From: Pseudoduganella danionis
GTDB lineage: Bacteria > Pseudomonadota > Gammaproteobacteria > Burkholderiales > Burkholderiaceae_D
Assembly: GCF_009720775.1 (NCBI RefSeq)
Contig: NZ_WNKW01000003.1
Coordinates: 374,028 to 438,027, forward strand
Reading direction: 5' to 3'
DNA: 64,000 nt
A program made the translations under genes and the position numbers. The notes under the pieces were generated by a model, which worked only from the letters and a program-made list of their open reading frames with translations, did not search any database and was not told the DNA's origin. Shown here piece by piece: positions 15,888 through 23,996 of this stretch; positions within the stretch are counted from its first letter, which is position 1, and each line of letters starts with the position of its first letter.

Positions 15888-16907
15888 ATGGTTCTGGCAG
15901 GCTGGCATCGTGCAATCTGGCGCTTGAATTTTGTGTGGCTGGCCGGGCTGGCCGGTGTTGCGTCGGCGACACCTTCCGCGCCCGCCTGTGTGGCGCCTGC
16001 GGCCGATCCGGCCAATAGCTATGATGCGGCGCACACCTACGCCAAACTGCACAAGGATTACCCGTTTATCCGCGTCGCCAGTGCAGAGCTGCCGCAGGGC
16101 GTGCGCAGGCTGGACAGCCTGACTTACGTGCAGTATGGCAGTCGCTGTCTGCAGCTCGATCTGTATCTGCCGAGCAAAGCGGGACCCCATCCCCTCGTTG
16201 TACTGGTGCATGGCGGCGGCTGGCGTTCCGGCTTCCGCGCGGAGTTTGCGCCCATGGCTGTACGGCTGGCGCAGCAGGGCTGGGCTGCGGCAACCATCAG
16301 TTACCGGCTGTCGGGCGAGGCCGGCTATCCGGCCGCCATTCATGATGTGCGCGCTGCCGTGCGCTGGCTGCGCAGCCATGCTGCCGACTATCAGCTCGAC
16401 GGGCAGCGCTTTGCATTGGCCGGCGGTTCGGCGGGTGGGCAGATCGCCAGTCTGGCCGGCGTGACGGGCCATCTGCCGGCCTTTGACCCAGGCGCTGCGG
16501 ACAGCCAAGTATCCAGCGCCGTGCAGGCGATTATCAATATCGATGGCCTGTCCGACTTCACGGCGCCGGCTGCGCTGCAATATGAAGATGATCCGGCCAA
16601 GCAGCCTTCGGCGGCCGGCGCGTGGTTCGGCGGCCGCTATGCCGAGCAGACGGCGCGCTGGCGCGCGGCTTCGCCCGTGCAATATGTGCGGGCCGGCATG
16701 CCGCCCATCCTGTTCATCGGCAGCAGCAAAGCGCGTTTTTCCGTGGGACGCGAGGACATGATGGCGCGCATGCAGCAGGTGGGCGTGGCCAGCGCCATGC
16801 TGGTGCTGCCGGAAACGCCGCATTCGTTCTGGATGTTTGATCCGTGGTTGCAGCCTTCGGTGGATGCGACTATTGCCTTCCTGAAGCAGCAATTGCCCGA
16901 GCGCTAG
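15888..16907 (+). CDS. Secreted alpha/beta hydrolase (esterase, Abhydrolase_3/BD-FAE-like)
   Basis: A 339-residue predicted exported esterase. After an N-terminal signal it shows the oxyanion motif HGGGWRSGF, the nucleophile elbow GGSAGGQ and a late His in ETPHSFW, which together make the Ser-Asp-His triad of the hormone-sensitive-lipase/feruloyl esterase-like group. The natural ester is unknown. I chose the ATG at 15888 (GGGG six bases upstream); the frame is open to 15753, but that would cross the divergent FNR promoter. It stands alone. Confidence 0.85.
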   Translation: MVLAGWHRAIWRLNFVWLAGLAGVASATPSAPACVAPAADPANSYDAAHTYAKLHKDYPFIRVASAELPQGVRRLDSLTYVQYGSRCLQLDLYLPSKAGPHPLVVLVHGGGWRSGFRAEFAPMAVRLAQQGWAAATISYRLSGEAGYPAAIHDVRAAVRWLRSHAADYQLDGQRFALAGGSAGGQIASLAGVTGHLPAFDPGAADSQVSSAVQAIINIDGLSDFTAPAALQYEDDPAKQPSAAGAWFGGRYAEQTARWRAASPVQYVRAGMPPILFIGSSKARFSVGREDMMARMQQVGVASAMLVLPETPHSFWMFDPWLQPSVDATIAFLKQQLPER

Positions 16908-16995
16908 TTGTAGCGCGAGCAGCCTGTATTCTCACCTTGCAGCGCGCGCGTGGCCGTCTACAATCAGGAGACGTGTAGAACTTATGGAGTTCACG

Positions 16996-17238
16996 ATGTC
17001 TACCAAGCACACTTTCCGGCCCGATGATGCGGGCGCAGAAATCGTCGAAGCCGGTATCGAAGTTGCGGACCGGCAGGGCGTCGATAGTGCTGCCGCCTAT
17101 TTGCGCACGCGCGGCGTGCCTGCCAATGTGATCGAACGGGTGTTGACGGAGCCGGAACACCGGCGTAATCCGGGCCGTCTGCGCGGGCGTGATGATCGCC
17201 TGCTGGAAACTGCCTCGCGCTACAAATACAAGGTCTAG
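16996..17238 (+). CDS. Small protein of unknown function
   Basis: An 80-residue soluble, charged protein with no signal or membrane segment. The sequence (MSTKHTFRPDDAGAEIVEAG then AAAYLRTRGVPANVIERVL) looks like two or three helices with a basic C-terminus. GGAG lies six bases before the ATG at 16996; a second ATG at 16984 is less well placed. I do not recognise the family. It sits between an esterase and a Crp-family regulator, and codon use looks normal for the genome. Confidence 0.6.
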   Translation: MSTKHTFRPDDAGAEIVEAGIEVADRQGVDSAAAYLRTRGVPANVIERVLTEPEHRRNPGRLRGRDDRLLETASRYKYKV

Positions 17239-17400
17239 CCGGGGTGGCGCTGGCCCCAGCGCTGTAGGACAGGGACCACATGGCCTTATGTTCCTCGCCT
17301 ACATAGCACTGTGTTGTGCGCCTATAAGCTGAGGCACAAGGCGTGGCTATAGTTGTGTTCATCAGGTCGCATAGACCGGCAACGCACAAAGAGGTCCGCC

Positions 17401-18105
17401 ATGATTGCACACACCGGTTCCGCCACTGGCACCATCAGCCTGCTGGGTGCCCAGCAAAACGAATTACTGCGCGCACTGTCGCGCGAAGAGCTGATCGCGC
17501 TGTTCTCTCATCTGGAACTGATGCCGCTGGCGGCGGGTAAACACCTGTTCGATGTGGGGCAGGAACTCGACAGTGCCTACTTTCCTACCAATGCCATCGT
17601 CTCGCTGCAATACGTGACGGAAGATGGCGGCGCCAGCGAGATCGCCGTGGTGGGGCGCGAAGGCGTGGTGGGCGTGTCGATGTACGAGGGTGAATGCGCC
17701 AACTGTACGGCCGTGGTGCAGACGGCCGGCTACGGCTACCGCATCCGCGCCGCCGTGCTGCGCACGGCCTTCTTCGATGGCGGCGCACTGGCGCAGCAAC
17801 TGATGCGCCATGCCAGCGCCCTGTTTGCCCAGTTGGCGCAGACGGTGGCGGGCGTACGCCACGGCAGCATAGAACAGCGTTTGTGCCGCTGGCTGCTGGA
17901 CCGGCTCGACCGCTCGATCTCCAACGAACTCAAAGTGACGCAGGAAATGATCGCCAGCCTGCTCGGCGTGCGGCGCGAAAGCATCACGGGTTGCGCCGGC
18001 AAATTGCAGGATGATGGCCTGATCGAATACCGGCGCGGCACGGTGGTGGTGCTGGACCGCAGCGCCGTGGAAAGGCGCGCCGGCAGCTGCTACGTCGCCA
18101 GCTAA
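17401..18105 (+). CDS. Crp/Fnr family transcriptional regulator
   Basis: A 234-residue regulator with an N-terminal cyclic-nucleotide-binding-type beta barrel (LEL..LAAGKHLFDVGQELDSAYFP) and a C-terminal winged helix (VTQEMIASLLGVRRESITGC). It lacks the N-terminal cysteine cluster of true FNR, so it is not an obvious iron-sulfur oxygen sensor; two cysteines (ECANC) occur in the middle of the sensory domain. AGAGG precedes the ATG at 17401. Its targets are unknown. The two FNR-type boxes found in this window could be bound by this protein or by a true FNR elsewhere. Confidence 0.88.
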   Translation: MIAHTGSATGTISLLGAQQNELLRALSREELIALFSHLELMPLAAGKHLFDVGQELDSAYFPTNAIVSLQYVTEDGGASEIAVVGREGVVGVSMYEGECANCTAVVQTAGYGYRIRAAVLRTAFFDGGALAQQLMRHASALFAQLAQTVAGVRHGSIEQRLCRWLLDRLDRSISNELKVTQEMIASLLGVRRESITGCAGKLQDDGLIEYRRGTVVVLDRSAVERRAGSCYVAS

Positions 18106-18111
18106 ACTGGC

Positions 18112-20232
18112 TTAGAAGCGCCGGCTCAGGGTGGCGCGCAGCGAGCGTGCTTCGATGGGATGGAAATGCACATCGCTGACGGCCTGCGCTTCGCCCTGCA
18201 GGCGTGAAGCATAGTAGTAGTCGATGGCGGAATCGCGCCGGTTGGTCAGATTGTAGGCTTCCAGTGCCAAATGTAGCTGCTTGCCCAGCTTCCAGCCCAG
18301 ACGGCCATTGAGCGTCATGCTGCTGCGCGAGCGCACGCTGTTATCTTCGGTCAGCGGGCGCGGGCCGAAGTAGCGCAGCTTGAGCGCGGCCGAATACGGC
18401 CCGCCATTATCCACGCTGATGGCCAGTTGCCCCGTGCCTTCGATGGCGCCGGCGATGCGGTCGTCCGGCGCGGCCACGCCGCGCGAGCGCGCCCGTGCAT
18501 ACGCCAGATCGAGGTCGATCGAGAGCCAGCGCAACGGTTTGTAATAGTGCGACAGTTCGATGCCATAGCGGCGGCTCGGCGGCCCCGCCTCGGTAGTGCC
18601 GGCATCGCCGACGAAGCTCAGTTCCGAATCGAAGTCCAGCCGGTACAGCGATACCACGCTTTGCAGGCCGGGCAGCCAGTTGCTGCGTGCGCCCAGTTCC
18701 AGTCCGCGCGAGCGCACCAGCGGCGTGACGCGATCGGCCTGCTCGCCACTGGCCGGATCGACGTGCAGCGTGGTGCCGCGCGCATCGTTGCTGTGGAAGC
18801 CGTTGCCGGCATTGGCGTAGAACTCGCTTTGCTGCCACGGGCTGTAGACCAGATTCACACTGGGGCTCAGCAGATGGTCGTCGGCCTTGCCGCTATTGGC
18901 GGCGCGGTCGCTGCGGACATCATAACGGTAGTAATCGAAGCGTGCACCGGCTGTGCTGCGCAGGCTGTCGCTCCAGCGTGTCAACTGCTGCAGATACAGG
19001 CCGGCGCTGGATTCGACGATGTGATCCTGCCGTGTCACGGCCAGCGTCTGGCGCGCCTGCGTGCGCAGCAGGGCGTTGTAGATATTGTCGTTCTGTAGTT
19101 GCAGGCCTAGCGTGATGGTGCTGCTGGCGTCACCGTTGTCGCTGTGCCGGTGCCAGCTCTGGCTGGCCTGCAGGCCGCTGGTCACCCGTTTATCGGGCTG
19201 GGCGAACTGGTCGCCGTGCTGCGGGTCTTCCATGAAATAAGTGAAGTTGGAATACAGCGCGAGCTGGCTGGCGATCAGGTAGGCGCTGACGCTGCTGGCG
19301 CTATCGTCGCTGCTGCGGCGCCAGCCGCCGGACAGGCTGTAGCGGTGCGCGCTGCCGCCGTCGCTCTGGTCTATACCATCGTAACGGCTCAGCGTACCCG
19401 CTTGCACGGCGCGCAGCGGTATCTGGTCGGTGGCGTTCCAGTTGCCGCGGTACAGCATCAGGCCCGCATGGAAGCCATTGCTGGCATAGCCTTCGCTGTA
19501 GCGCAGCACGGCGTTGAGTTTCTGGTAGTCGTCCGGACGCGTGTAGGGGCCATCGTTGTGCTGCAGTTCCAGCGCGTACAGCAGGCTGCCCTGAGTGGCG
19601 CCGCGTTCGATATCGACGGAGTCGGCCAGCAGCGTGCGCGCATAGCCAGTCTGCCCGCCCGTGACACTGGCCACGCCTTGCAGCAGGCGGCTGGCATACA
19701 CGACGGAGACGGCGCCGGCCGAAGCGAAGTCGCCTTCGGTCGCCGAATACGGGCCTTTTTTGTAGTCCAGCCGCACGGCCAATTCGGGGATCAGGAAATT
19801 CAGATCGGTCCAGCCCTGACCGTGGGCGTGGCTGCGCTGGTTGACGGGCATATCGTCTACCGTGGTGCGCAGGTCGGTACCGTGATCGAGGTTGAAGCCG
19901 CGCAGATAGAACTGGTTGGCCTTGCCTTCGCCGCTATGCTGGCTGACGATCAGGCCCGGCGTGGCTTCCAGCATTTCGGCTGCGCGATACACGCTGCGCT
20001 GGGCCAGTTCCTGCTGGCCTATGCTGCCCATGCTGGCTGCATCGGCCACGCCGAGCGGGTTGCTGCGGCTGCCATCGACGAGCACGCGCTGCATCACCAG
20101 ATCGTCGGCCTGCGCCGTGCTGCTCAGTGTAAGGGCGACGGCGATGGCCAGCGTGGCCGGACTAGCGGACTTCCAGCTTAACGTGCTGCTGGTCGAAGAT
20201 AAGCGTCTGGACGGGGCCATCGGTCTGTACAT
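18112..20232 (-). CDS. TonB-dependent receptor linked to M1 peptidase/DUF6702
   Basis: An outer membrane receptor of about 700 residues. The plug carries AAEMLEATPGLIVSQHSGEG, then FYLRGFNLDHGTD and FNLIPEL-like segments typical of receptors with short TonB boxes, and the barrel ends TLSRRF. The start is uncertain: the ATGs at 20232 and 20220 both lie inside the end of the upstream DUF6702 gene, an overlap of 59-71 bases. It is the last gene of a coupled set with 20162-20674 and 20671-23049. The ligand is unknown. Confidence 0.88.
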   Translation of the reverse strand: MYRPMAPSRRLSSTSSTLSWKSASPATLAIAVALTLSSTAQADDLVMQRVLVDGSRSNPLGVADAASMGSIGQQELAQRSVYRAAEMLEATPGLIVSQHSGEGKANQFYLRGFNLDHGTDLRTTVDDMPVNQRSHAHGQGWTDLNFLIPELAVRLDYKKGPYSATEGDFASAGAVSVVYASRLLQGVASVTGGQTGYARTLLADSVDIERGATQGSLLYALELQHNDGPYTRPDDYQKLNAVLRYSEGYASNGFHAGLMLYRGNWNATDQIPLRAVQAGTLSRYDGIDQSDGGSAHRYSLSGGWRRSSDDSASSVSAYLIASQLALYSNFTYFMEDPQHGDQFAQPDKRVTSGLQASQSWHRHSDNGDASSTITLGLQLQNDNIYNALLRTQARQTLAVTRQDHIVESSAGLYLQQLTRWSDSLRSTAGARFDYYRYDVRSDRAANSGKADDHLLSPSVNLVYSPWQQSEFYANAGNGFHSNDARGTTLHVDPASGEQADRVTPLVRSRGLELGARSNWLPGLQSVVSLYRLDFDSELSFVGDAGTTEAGPPSRRYGIELSHYYKPLRWLSIDLDLAYARARSRGVAAPDDRIAGAIEGTGQLAISVDNGGPYSAALKLRYFGPRPLTEDNSVRSRSSMTLNGRLGWKLGKQLHLALEAYNLTNRRDSAIDYYYASRLQGEAQAVSDVHFHPIEARSLRATLSRRF

Positions 20233-20674
20233 TGACGGTATTTTTCTGCGCCGGCTGGAAGTCGATCAGCACAGTGTTGTGGATGCGGGTGGCCGGCGCC
20301 AGCTTGCGGCCGGCGATTTCCTGATAGATGGTGACGCTATCGGCATCGGCCTTCACGCCCAGCCATTCTAGCGGCAGGCGCCGGCCGCCCGCATCTTCCA
20401 GATAGAACTGGCGCTCGACATATTTGCGGATGGCCGCTTCGCTGTCAGGCTGGCCCAGATCGAGATTGCGGCCATACAGATCGGTGAGCAGGGTGACCAG
20501 ATCGTGCGCCGTGTAAGTGTGCACGATCTCGGTGTTGCCGCTGCGGGCGTTATAACTGATGTCGGCCAGCCCCATGTGGAAATTGTGGGCCGCCGCGCTG
20601 CCCGCAGCCAGCAGGCCGCCAGCCAGCAACAGGGTGCTGGCCAGCAGGCTCAGAGCCGGTAGACGCCGCTTCAT
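20162..20674 (-). CDS. DUF6702 family periplasmic protein
   Basis: A 170-residue protein with a signal peptide ending GSAAAHNFHMG, followed by a compact beta-rich domain (IVHTYTAHDLVTLL, then VKADADSVTIYQEI). The mature N-terminus starts with His-Asn-Phe-His, which could bind metal. The family is a known partner of M1-type peptidases; its function is not established. Its start overlaps the stop of the upstream peptidase by four bases (ATGA), and its end overlaps the receptor gene. Confidence 0.82.
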   Translation of the reverse strand: MKRRLPALSLLASTLLLAGGLLAAGSAAAHNFHMGLADISYNARSGNTEIVHTYTAHDLVTLLTDLYGRNLDLGQPDSEAAIRKYVERQFYLEDAGGRRLPLEWLGVKADADSVTIYQEIAGRKLAPATRIHNTVLIDFQPAQKNTVNVQTDGPVQTLIFDQQHVKLEVR

Positions 20675-23049
20675 TCGCTGGCAGCTTCCTTGCTGTCTTT
20701 GCCGTCTTTGCTGTCCTTGGACTTGAGCGGGGTATTGAAGTCGCGCATCAGGTTGTTGCGGTCACGCTCGGTCTTGAACAGTTCCACGCGCGACTGGGTC
20801 ACTTTACGCGGCCAGCTATTGTTGCTGGTGTCGATGTCGGCCGTTTCCCAGTAAGGGTCCTGGGTCAGGCCTACCATGGGCTCGTCCGTGACGATCAGCT
20901 TGGTGATCTTCTTGGGCGAGTAGCGCCAGACTTCGGCCGGAATGCGCTCGACGTATTTCTTGCCGCTCTTCAGTTCGATTTCCAGGATCAGCGGCATGAC
21001 CAGACCACCGAGGTTGGAGAAGTCCACCAGATACAGGTGCTTGCCCTGATCCAGCAGCGCTTTTTCCCAAGGCTCGAGCTTCTCGACCGCCTCCGCATAG
21101 GTATTGCGGTCCTTGTTGGTGACGGTGAATTCGTCATGGTCGTTGTAGAAGTCCTTCAGTTCCGGATGGCTGTCCAGACGCTTGGGCAGCTCCTTGTTGC
21201 GCTGTTCGGAAACGGAGATAGGCTGGGCGTCTTTCTGGGCCTTCTTCCAGGCTTTCTCTTTTTCCGGATCCTTGGTGCTCACGCCGTATTCGCTGATGCC
21301 GTCGATGCTGATATCGACCGGATCAGTGGTGTAGAACCAGCCGCGCCAGAACCAGTCGAGGTCCGTGCCGGACGCATCTTCCATGGTGCGGAAGAAGTCG
21401 GCCGGAGTAGGGCGCTTGAACTTCCAGCGGCGCGCGTACTCCTTGAACGCGTGGTCGAACAGTTCGCGGCCCAGGATGGTTTCGCGCAGGATGTTCAGGC
21501 CCGTAGCCGGTTTGGCATAGGCGTTGTTACCGAATTGCAGCAGCGATTCGGAATTGGTCATGATGGGCACCTGATTCTGGCTGCGCATGTAGTCGACGAT
21601 GTTGCGCGGTTCGCCACGGCGCGACGGGTAGTTGTCTTCCCATGCCTGCTCGGCCAGATACTGCACGAAGGTGTTGAGGCCTTCATCCATCCAGGTCCAC
21701 TGGCGCTCGTCCGAGTTGATGATCATCGGGTAGTAGTTGTGGCCTACCTCGTGGATGATCACGCCGATCAGACCGTATTTGGTCTGCTGCGACCAGGTCA
21801 GCTCGCCCGTCTTCTTGTCCTTGCTCGGGCGCGGGCCGTTGAAGGAAATCATAGGGTATTCCATGCCGCCCACAGGGCCGTTGACGGAAATCGCGGTCGG
21901 ATACGGATAGTCGAAGCTGAACTTGTTGTACTGCTCGATGGTGTGGATGATGGCCTGGGTGCTGTACTTGCCCCACAGCGGATTGCCTTCCTTCGGATAG
22001 TAGGACATGGCCATGAGGTTGCTGCCATCTTTTTTGTAGCCCTGTGCATCCCAGATGAATTTGCGGCTGGAAGCCCAGGCAAAGTCGCGCACATTGGCGG
22101 CCTTGAAGTGCCAGGTCTTGGACGCTTTGCTGACCGACTTCTCGGCTTTTTCCGCTTCTTCCTGCGTCACGATGACGACCGGCGCGCTGGCCGTACGGGC
22201 CTTGTTGAAGCGCTCGCGCTGGGCTGCCGTCAGCACTTCGCCCACATTCTGCAGTTCACCCGTAGCCGCCACCACGTGGTCGGCCGGTACCGTTAACTGC
22301 ACATCATAGTCGCCGAATTCCAGCGTGAATTCGCCCGAACCGAGGAATTGCTTGTGCTGCCAGCCCATCACGTCGTAGTAGGCGGCCATGCGCGGGAACC
22401 ACTGGGCGATTTCGAACAGGTCGTTCTTGTCTTCCTCGAAGTGCTCGTAGCCTGAACGGCCGCCCAGCACCTTCTGTTCGTTGATGTTGTAGGACCAGTC
22501 GATATTGAAGGCATAGCTCTGGCCCGGCTTGAGCGGGGTGGGCAGGTCGATGCGCATCATGGTGCGGTTGATCACGTATTTCAGCGGCTGGCCGCCGGCC
22601 GTAACGGCCTTGATATTGAAGCCGCCGTCGAAATCGATACCGGCCAGGATGCTGCGCATGCCTTCGAACTTGAAGCCATCTTCGGCCGTGCGGCCTTTGG
22701 CCCAGGCTTCACGCGAAGGCTGGGTCAGCATCTTGCGTGCGTCGGAATCTTTTTTGTAGATGTTCTGGTCCAGCTGCACCCACAGGTAGTGCAGGGTGTC
22801 GGGCGAATTATTGTGATAGCGGATCTGCTCGCTGCCGCTGATGGCGCGCTTGCTTTCGTCCAGTGTGGCACGGATGGTGTAGTCGGCCCGCTGCTGCCAG
22901 TAGGCGGCACCGGGCGCACCGGAAGCCGTGCGGTAGGTATTCGGGGTGGGGAGGACTTCGTCGAGCTGACGGAATTTGTCGTCGAAGGGTTCGGCCGCAT
23001 AGGCGGACACCGTCAGGCACAGGGCCAGATAGCCAAAAGTCTTGCGCAT
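20671..23049 (-). CDS. M1 family metallopeptidase
   Basis: A 792-residue exported zinc peptidase. It has a signal peptide (GYLALCLTVSAYA), a substrate-binding GGMEYP motif in the position of GAMEN, and the zinc site HEVGH at about residue 430, followed 18 residues later by the third ligand in WMDEG. The C-terminal part is long and ends in a Lys/Asp/Glu/Ser-rich tail (SKDSKDGKDSKE), probably disordered. It likely acts in the periplasm. It leads a three-gene unit with DUF6702 and a TonB receptor. Confidence 0.92.
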   Translation of the reverse strand: MRKTFGYLALCLTVSAYAAEPFDDKFRQLDEVLPTPNTYRTASGAPGAAYWQQRADYTIRATLDESKRAISGSEQIRYHNNSPDTLHYLWVQLDQNIYKKDSDARKMLTQPSREAWAKGRTAEDGFKFEGMRSILAGIDFDGGFNIKAVTAGGQPLKYVINRTMMRIDLPTPLKPGQSYAFNIDWSYNINEQKVLGGRSGYEHFEEDKNDLFEIAQWFPRMAAYYDVMGWQHKQFLGSGEFTLEFGDYDVQLTVPADHVVAATGELQNVGEVLTAAQRERFNKARTASAPVVIVTQEEAEKAEKSVSKASKTWHFKAANVRDFAWASSRKFIWDAQGYKKDGSNLMAMSYYPKEGNPLWGKYSTQAIIHTIEQYNKFSFDYPYPTAISVNGPVGGMEYPMISFNGPRPSKDKKTGELTWSQQTKYGLIGVIIHEVGHNYYPMIINSDERQWTWMDEGLNTFVQYLAEQAWEDNYPSRRGEPRNIVDYMRSQNQVPIMTNSESLLQFGNNAYAKPATGLNILRETILGRELFDHAFKEYARRWKFKRPTPADFFRTMEDASGTDLDWFWRGWFYTTDPVDISIDGISEYGVSTKDPEKEKAWKKAQKDAQPISVSEQRNKELPKRLDSHPELKDFYNDHDEFTVTNKDRNTYAEAVEKLEPWEKALLDQGKHLYLVDFSNLGGLVMPLILEIELKSGKKYVERIPAEVWRYSPKKITKLIVTDEPMVGLTQDPYWETADIDTSNNSWPRKVTQSRVELFKTERDRNNLMRDFNTPLKSKDSKDGKDSKEAASE

Positions 23050-23151
23050 AGTTTGTATTTCCTATGTTTACCCAAAGAAAAAAAGCTAGTGTATAGCAAT
23101 CTTTCCAAGATTAACTGGCTGATACAATAAAATACAAACTAATCGCTCACT

Positions 23152-23179
23152 AGCCATCAGCAAGTAGTTGCTGATGGCT
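23152..23179 (-). terminator. Hairpin downstream of the PEP-CTERM gene
   Basis: A perfect 12-bp inverted repeat (AGCCATCAGCAA and TTGCTGATGGCT) with a 4-base loop lies 12 bases beyond the stop of the 23192-23908 gene. The T-rich tail on the minus strand is weak and interrupted, so termination may be partial. It also insulates the M1 peptidase promoter. Confidence 0.6.
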
Positions 23180-23191
23180 ATCAGGCTGAGT

Positions 23192-23908
23192 TTATTTGCT
23201 GCGTACGCGACGGCGTGCCAGACCGATCAGGCCCAGACCACCCAGCAGCATGGCGTAGGTTTCAGGTTCCGGCACTGCGGCCACCGTCCCATTGATCAGG
23301 AAAGGCATCTCGGCCGATAGATTGCTGCCACTATCGATCACGGTGGCAAAAGCTCCACCGGCAGTCGCCTGCATGGCATTGCCGGTGCGTGCATCCGCCG
23401 TGGGAGGCTGCCATGGACCGGAAGCGAGCGTGCCGCCTATGCTCCAGGTCAGCCAGTAATGGCCGCTCGCGAGTGTCACGTCGGGGATGTCCGCTTCAAG
23501 CTGGTAGATAGGGCGTAGAGTGTTGGTGAGCGTGGAGGCTGTAACCCGGTAGCCGACCTGGCCGCCATTGCCGACGCTCGTGGTGCCAGAAGCGACCACG
23601 CTGCCCGTATTCACATCATTGCCTGCCACGATGCTCCACACGGCGTTAGTGAAAGTGAAGGACGTGGCGCCGGTCTGGTAAGCGAAAAAGCTCACGCTGG
23701 AAACGTTCCATGCACTGCCGTTAGCGACGGTGAAATCGTCGGCCATGCGGTTGCCCGAGGCCACCTGTTCTCCCCAGCCTAGTGTGGTAGCACTGCCTGC
23801 CAGCACGGACAGATTGCTCGCATTCACTACCGGACCGTTGTCATGCAAAATCGCCGCCTGGCTCAGGCCTGCAGCCAGTGCGAGCACCGTAAATACAGTT
23901 TTTTTCAT
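23192..23908 (-). CDS. PEP-CTERM sorting domain protein
   Basis: A 238-residue secreted protein. It has an N-terminal signal (KKTVFTVLALAAGLSQA) and a beta-rich central domain. The C-terminal sorting tag is clear: VPEPETYAMLLGGLGLIGLA followed by RRRVRSK, the pattern recognised by exosortase/archaeosortase-type enzymes. Such proteins are processed at the membrane and usually end up in extracellular polysaccharide. The central domain resembles other PEP-CTERM surface proteins of unknown role. The ribosome binding region is a run of seven G preceded by seven A, three bases before the start codon. Confidence 0.88.
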   Translation of the reverse strand: MKKTVFTVLALAAGLSQAAILHDNGPVVNASNLSVLAGSATTLGWGEQVASGNRMADDFTVANGSAWNVSSVSFFAYQTGATSFTFTNAVWSIVAGNDVNTGSVVASGTTSVGNGGQVGYRVTASTLTNTLRPIYQLEADIPDVTLASGHYWLTWSIGGTLASGPWQPPTADARTGNAMQATAGGAFATVIDSGSNLSAEMPFLINGTVAAVPEPETYAMLLGGLGLIGLARRRVRSK

Positions 23909-23996
23909 GTACCCCCCCTTTTTTTATATCAGTAGGAGAGGAAAAAATATCATTATATTATTGATAATTCAATTAATATTTTTGAATTACTGTTTA

